A DNA stretch of 10,764 nt from an uncultured Oscillospiraceae bacterium (GTDB lineage Bacteria > Bacillota > Clostridia > Oscillospirales > Oscillospiraceae), in the NCBI GenBank assembly GCA_934515035.1, contig CAKSXP010000040.1, positions 1-10,764 on the forward strand, written 5' to 3'. Below are positions 7,377 to 10,764 of this stretch, piece after piece. The notes beneath the pieces were generated by a model. The model searched no databases. It was not told the origin of the DNA and worked only from the letters and a program-made list of their open reading frames with translations. A program made the translations under genes and the position numbers. Each line of letters starts with the position of its first letter. Within the stretch, counting starts at the first letter, position 1.

Positions 7377-7390
7377 ATCTGTGTACGCAT

Positions 7391-7419
7391 ATTTTACTCC
7401 TTATAAATCTGTTTTACAA
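7391..7419 (-). promoter_or_regulatory. Candidate promoter of tmcAL
   Basis: On the minus strand TTGTAA (7414-7419) and TAAAAT (7391-7396) are separated by exactly 17 nt, with 4 of 6 and 5 of 6 matches to consensus. Transcription would start near 7384, about 68 nt before the tmcAL start. It lies inside the presumed ackA leader. Confidence 0.45.
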
Positions 7420-7437
7420 TAGAAAGGAATAGTTACT

Positions 7438-8634
7438 ATGAAAATCTTGGTCATCAATGCCGGCAGTTCCTCTCTCAAATATCAGCTGTTCGACATGGAC
7501 AACGAGCAGGTCCTTGCAAAGGGTCTTTGCGAGCGCATAGGTATCGACGGTCACCTCAAGCATACTCCGCTGGTCGGCGGAAAGCCCGTGTTTGACGAGG
7601 ATATCGCCCTGCCCACCCATTCCGAGGCGATAGCCGCGGTCATGGACAAGCTCATGAGCGCCGAATACGGCGTTATTTCCAGCGCGAGCGAGATCGGCGC
7701 CGTCGGCCACCGTGTCGTTCACGGCGGCGAGAGCTTCTCCCAGTCCGTCCTTATCACGGACGACGTTATGAAGGCGCTGGATGACTGCATTCCCCTTGCT
7801 CCTCTCCACAACCCCGCAAACATCACCGGCATCAACGCCTGCAAGGAAGTCCTCGGCGATATTCCCCAGGTCGCGGTCTTCGACACCGCTTTCCATCAGA
7901 CGATGCCCGGCAAGGCATATATGTACGCTGTTCCCTATGAGTATTATGAAAAGGACAAGGTCCGCCGCTACGGCTTCCACGGAACCTCCCACCGTTATGT
8001 TTCCGCCCGCGCCGCCGATATGCTTGGAAAGCCAATCGAGAGCCTGAAGCTCATCTCCTGCCACCTGGGCAACGGTTCCTCCATCTGCGCCATCCAGAAC
8101 GGCAAGAGCGTTGACACCTCCATGGGCTTCACCCCGCTGGTCGGTCTGCCCATGGGCACCCGCTGCGGCGATCTGGACAGCGGCGTTCTGCAGTTCCTGA
8201 TGAACAAGTACGGCTACAGCATCGACGAGATGCTCAACATCCTCAACAAGAAGTCCGGTGTTCTGGGAGTTTCCGGCGTTTCCAGCGACTTCCGCGATCT
8301 TGACGCTGCCGCCGAAAAGGGCAATGAGCGCGCCAAACTCGCTCTCGACATGTTCAACTACTGGGTCGCTAAGGTCGTCGGCTCCTATGCCGCCGCAATG
8401 AACGGCGTTGACGCCATCATCTTCACCGCCGGCGTCGGAGAGAACAGCGCCAGCACCCGTGCCGGTATCTGCGAGTATCTGACCTACCTCGGCTGCGAGC
8501 TGGATCCGGATGCCAACAGCGGACGCGGCAAGGAAGCGGTCGTCAACACTCCCGACAGCAAGGTAAAGCTGCTTGTCATTCCCACCAACGAAGAGCTTGT
8601 TATCGCACGCGACACCAAAGCTATCGTAGGCTGA
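7438..8634 (+). CDS. ackA: Acetate kinase
   Basis: It interconverts acetyl phosphate plus ADP with acetate plus ATP in the cytoplasm, the ATP-yielding last step of acetate fermentation. It has 398 residues, the standard length. Acetokinase signature 1, [14 protein letters not shown], is at 5-18 and signature 2, [11 protein letters not shown], at 179-189. Residues matching known active-site positions are Asn7, Arg92 (HRVVHGG), Asp149 (VFDTAFH), His181, Arg242 (GTRCGDLD) and Glu385 (TNEE). The start at 7438 has AAAGGAA about 9 nt upstream. Codons end strongly in C, more so than in the neighbouring liv genes, as expected for a highly expressed gene. No phosphotransacetylase gene (pta), its frequent partner, is next to it; ackA stands alone between divergent tmcAL and a terminator. 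Confidence 0.97.
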   Translation: MKILVINAGSSSLKYQLFDMDNEQVLAKGLCERIGIDGHLKHTPLVGGKPVFDEDIALPTHSEAIAAVMDKLMSAEYGVISSASEIGAVGHRVVHGGESFSQSVLITDDVMKALDDCIPLAPLHNPANITGINACKEVLGDIPQVAVFDTAFHQTMPGKAYMYAVPYEYYEKDKVRRYGFHGTSHRYVSARAADMLGKPIESLKLISCHLGNGSSICAIQNGKSVDTSMGFTPLVGLPMGTRCGDLDSGVLQFLMNKYGYSIDEMLNILNKKSGVLGVSGVSSDFRDLDAAAEKGNERAKLALDMFNYWVAKVVGSYAAAMNGVDAIIFTAGVGENSASTRAGICEYLTYLGCELDPDANSGRGKEAVVNTPDSKVKLLVIPTNEELVIARDTKAIVG

Positions 8635-8646
8635 CACAGATTTAAT

Positions 8647-8690
8647 AATAAGCCCCTGTCTTCCCGATGAAGATAAGGGCTTATTTTTTT
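8647..8690 (+). terminator. Rho-independent terminator of ackA
   Basis: Arms 8647-8663 and 8669-8685 pair over 17 positions with one mismatch and one G-U pair (the outer AATAAGCCC is perfect), around the loop CCGAT. The stem leads into seven T residues and then more T-rich sequence. It starts 12 nt after the ackA stop and separates ackA from the metal-efflux genes. Confidence 0.92.
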
Positions 8691-8710
8691 ATATTTTTTC
8701 AGAAAAGATA

Positions 8711-8739
8711 TTGACAAAGGGGAGTGTAGGTATTAATAT
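8711..8739 (+). promoter_or_regulatory. Promoter of the metal-efflux operon
   Basis: A perfect -35 TTGACA (8711-8716) and the -10-like TAATAT (8734-8739) are separated by exactly 17 nt. Transcription would start near 8746, inside the dyad cluster that follows, so a bound repressor there would block it. Confidence 0.7.
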
Positions 8740-8740
8740 A

Positions 8741-8771
8741 TGAGCAGATGTTCAAATGAACAATTGTTTGA
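8741..8771. promoter_or_regulatory. ArsR/SmtB-like operator dyads before the metal-efflux genes
   Basis: TGAGCA (8741-8746), TGTTCA (8749-8754) and TGAACA (8757-8762) follow one another with 2-nt gaps. The first pair gives TGAGCA-GA-TGTTCA, one base off a perfect dyad; the second gives TGTTCA-AA-TGAACA, a perfect one. A third half-like stretch, TTGTTTGA, ends at 8771 and shares the perfect palindrome AACAATTGTT (8759-8768). TGAnCA-N2-TGnTCA is the form I associate with metal-sensing ArsR/SmtB repressors. The position directly after the -10 fits repression relieved by metal. No regulator gene is visible in the window. Confidence 0.6.
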
Positions 8772-8786
8772 CAGGAGGTCATCACA

Positions 8787-9005
8787 ATGAAAAAGGTATT
8801 CAAAATGAAAAATCTCGACTGCGCAAACTGCGCGGCAAAGATGGAAAACGGAATAAAGAAGCTTGAGGGCGTCAAGGACGCTTCCATCAGCTTTATGACT
8901 CAGAGACTCACGCTGGAAGCCGACGACGCACAGTTCGACGCCATCGTCGAAAAGGCGGCTGCCATCTGCCGCAAGGTCGACAGCGACTGCGAGATCGTGA
9001 GATAA
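8787..9005 (+). CDS. Free-standing heavy-metal-associated (HMA) domain protein
   Basis: This is a 72-residue soluble protein consisting of a single ferredoxin-like HMA domain. The metal site is NLDCANCAAKM at 9-19, with Cys12 and Cys15. The Asp11 just before the first Cys gives DCxxC, the form known from the Zn/Cd/Pb pump ZntA, where Asp helps bind Zn(II); copper chaperones usually have a Thr or other residue there. The second half, LEGVKDASISFMTQRLTLE, is typical HMA. Two further Cys (61 and 68) near the C-terminus are not part of the standard site. The start at 8787 has GACAGGAGG upstream. The ATPase gene begins only 4 nt after its stop. It probably hands metal to that pump or senses metal for it, replacing the N-terminal domain that is fused to the pump in many relatives. 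Confidence 0.9.
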   Translation: MKKVFKMKNLDCANCAAKMENGIKKLEGVKDASISFMTQRLTLEADDAQFDAIVEKAAAICRKVDSDCEIVR

Positions 9006-9009
9006 AGCC

Positions 9010-10764
9010 ATGACAAAAGGTCAGAAGAAAGATTGCATCCGCCTTGGCATCGGAGTCGTTCTGCTGCTTTGCGCGCTTCTGATACCTGTGGAGCAATGGT
9101 ACATAAAGCTCCTGCTTTTCCTCGTTCCTTATTTTGTTATCGGGGGCGACGTCCTTCTGAAGGCGGTAAGAAACATTCTTGGAGGACAGGTATTTGACGA
9201 GAATTTCCTCATGACCGTTGCAACGATCGGTGCGTTTTGCCTTGGCGATTATACCGAGGCAGTCTCGGTCATGCTGCTCTACCAGATCGGAGAGCTGTTT
9301 CAGGACTTCGCGGTCAACCGCTCGCGTCAGTCGATCACCGAGCTTATGGATATCCGGCCGGATTATGCAAACATAGAGCGTGACGGAGAGATCGTCCGCG
9401 TCGATCCGGAGGAGCTTGCCGTCGGCGATGTGATAATCGTCAGAGCGGGCGAGAGAGTGCCCTGCGACGGTGTTGTCATCGAAGGCGCGTCGCAGCTGGA
9501 TACGGCGGCGCTGACGGGAGAGAGCCTGCCGGTAGACGTATGCGAGGGCAGCGAGATAATCAGCGGCTCGGTCAATATGAGTGGGCTTCTGCATGTGCGT
9601 GTTACAAAGCTCTACGGTGAGTCAACGGTGGCCAGGATACTGGAGCTGGTCGAATCTGCGAGCGATAAAAAGGCGCGCACCGAAAACTTCATAACGCGTT
9701 TTGCGCGCGTTTACACCCCGGCTGTGTGCATAGCGGCGCTGCTGCTTGCCGTTGTGCCTCCGCTGTTTGTGGGCGATTGGGGCGGATGGATACAGCGCGG
9801 ACTGATATTCCTTGTGGTGTCCTGTCCCTGCGCTCTTGTGATCTCCGTTCCGCTCAGCTTCTTCGGCGGCCTTGGAGGCGCGTCCCGGAAGGGCGTTCTG
9901 ATAAAGGGCAGCAACTATCTGGAGATGCTTGCCGACACCGGCATTGTCGTGTTCGATAAGACGGGCACCCTGACAAGCGGAAAGTTCTCCGTCACCGCGA
10001 TACACCCGCAGACGATGACAGAGGACCAGTTGGTCGAGATAGCGGCGCTTGCCGAATGCTCGAGCACACATCCCGTTGCGCAGTCTGTCGTCGCCTATTA
10101 CGGCAAGACGCCCGATATGGACCGCGTTACGGATATCACCGAGAAAGCCGGCAACGGAGTTATGGCCGTTATCGACGGCAAGACCGTCCTCGCGGGCAAC
10201 GAGCGTATGCTGCGGTCGGAGGGGATAGAACCTCACCCCTGCCACATCGCGGGAACGATCATACACATCGCCGTAGACGGCCGGTATGAAGGACATATCG
10301 TGATCTCCGACACACCGAAGCCGGATTCCGCCAGCGCGATAACTCAGCTGAGAGCTCTTGGTGTCCGAAAGACCGTTATGCTGACGGGCGACAGGGAAGC
10401 GGCGGCAAAGAGCGTTGCCGAGACACTGGGCATCGACGAATACCACGCGGAGCTTCTTCCCGCAGACAAGGTCCAGCGCGTTGAAGCCATGCTCGAAAGC
10501 AAAAAGCCGGGCGAGAGCCTTGCCTTCGTCGGCGACGGCATCAATGACGCACCGGTGCTTACCCGTGCGGATATAGGCATTGCGATGGGTGCGCTGGGTT
10601 CTGACGCGGCGATCGAGGCGGCGGACGTCGTACTGATGGACGATAAGCCGACGGGTATTGCCGTTGCGATCAGGATTGCGCGGAAAACGATGCGGATCGT
10701 GCGCCAGAATATTGTGTTTGCGCTGGCTGTCAAGGCGATAGTGCTTGTGCTTGCGGCGCTGAAC
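9010..10764 (+). CDS. P1B-type Zn/Cd/Pb-exporting ATPase, C-terminus cut by window edge
   Basis: This is a membrane pump that couples ATP hydrolysis to export of soft divalent metals. The first 585 codons are open to the window end. There is no N-terminal HMA domain: after about ten polar residues the first membrane helices begin (about 11-50), then 66-97. The actuator TGES is at 169-172, the metal-binding CPC at 272-274 within SCPCALVISVPLSFFGG, the phosphorylated Asp in DKTGT at 316-320, the nucleotide-binding HP at 354-355, TGDR at 459-462 and GDGINDAP at 508-515. Lys575 in NIVFALAVKA matches the helix-7 Lys of the P1B-2 (ZntA/CadA) group, which argues against copper. The helix-8 Asp that would confirm this lies beyond the edge. 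The ribosome site is weak, so translation is probably coupled to the HMA gene 4 nt upstream. It could be called cadA or zntA; which metal is exported is not decidable here. Confidence 0.93.
   Translation, partial: MTKGQKKDCIRLGIGVVLLLCALLIPVEQWYIKLLLFLVPYFVIGGDVLLKAVRNILGGQVFDENFLMTVATIGAFCLGDYTEAVSVMLLYQIGELFQDFAVNRSRQSITELMDIRPDYANIERDGEIVRVDPEELAVGDVIIVRAGERVPCDGVVIEGASQLDTAALTGESLPVDVCEGSEIISGSVNMSGLLHVRVTKLYGESTVARILELVESASDKKARTENFITRFARVYTPAVCIAALLLAVVPPLFVGDWGGWIQRGLIFLVVSCPCALVISVPLSFFGGLGGASRKGVLIKGSNYLEMLADTGIVVFDKTGTLTSGKFSVTAIHPQTMTEDQLVEIAALAECSSTHPVAQSVVAYYGKTPDMDRVTDITEKAGNGVMAVIDGKTVLAGNERMLRSEGIEPHPCHIAGTIIHIAVDGRYEGHIVISDTPKPDSASAITQLRALGVRKTVMLTGDREAAAKSVAETLGIDEYHAELLPADKVQRVEAMLESKKPGESLAFVGDGINDAPVLTRADIGIAMGALGSDAAIEAADVVLMDDKPTGIAVAIRIARKTMRIVRQNIVFALAVKAIVLVLAALN

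Noticed and set aside
7414..8637. Long open frame (407 codons) antisense to ackA
   Set aside because: It mirrors ackA almost end to end, has no ribosome site or recognisable protein motif, and arises from the strong C-ending codon bias of ackA.
9622..10446. 274-codon minus-strand open frame inside the metal ATPase
   Set aside because: The plus-strand frame holds CPC, DKTGT and GDGINDAP; the antisense product is unlike any protein I know.
1..10764. CRISPR array, transposon, phage or tRNA genes
   Set aside because: No regularly spaced direct repeats, transposase or integrase motifs, terminal inverted repeats or tRNA-like cloverleaf were found on either strand by eye.

Overview
The window looks like chromosomal core and transport DNA from an anaerobic, moderately GC-rich member of the Clostridia (Bacillota). 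The pointers are lipoprotein-type export signals instead of periplasmic ones, strong AGGAGG ribosome sites, U-tract terminators, a TmcAL (YlbM) gene, acetate kinase, and a solute-binding lipoprotein heading a liv operon. Family placement (for example Oscillospiraceae-like) is inference only. No mobile element, phage gene, CRISPR array, rRNA or tRNA was seen.

Layout. Positions 1-824 (minus) hold the N-terminal part of a secreted beta-propeller lipoprotein that runs off the left edge. Positions 936-5828 (minus) hold a complete branched-chain amino acid (or related) ABC importer in the order livK-livH-livM-livG-livF, read right to left. It has a promoter before livK, two hairpins between livK and livH, tightly packed or overlapping downstream genes, and a perfect 14-bp terminator after livF. 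Positions 6111-7316 (minus) hold tmcAL, the tRNA(Met) cytidine acetate ligase, with its own probable terminator. Divergent from it at 7438-8634 (plus) is ackA, acetate kinase, which also ends in a strong terminator. The 121-bp region between these two start codons holds candidate promoters in both directions and two palindromes. From 8711 to the right edge (plus) there is a metal-efflux unit: a promoter with a perfect TTGACA box, an ArsR/SmtB-like dyad cluster, a free-standing 72-residue heavy-metal-binding (HMA) protein, and a P1B-2-type Zn/Cd/Pb ATPase cut by the window edge.

How the genes fit together. LivK captures amino acid outside the membrane, LivH and LivM form the channel, and LivG and LivF hydrolyse ATP. 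TmcAL and AckA both handle acetate plus ATP: one activates acetate to acetylate tRNA, the other interconverts acetate and acetyl phosphate. The HMA protein and ATPase form a two-gene efflux unit in which the metal-binding domain usually fused to the pump is a separate protein. Most of the window is familiar biology. The points most worth a second look are regulatory: the livK-livH hairpins, the tmcAL/ackA intergenic region, and the dyad cluster before the metal pump, whose cognate regulator is not in the window.
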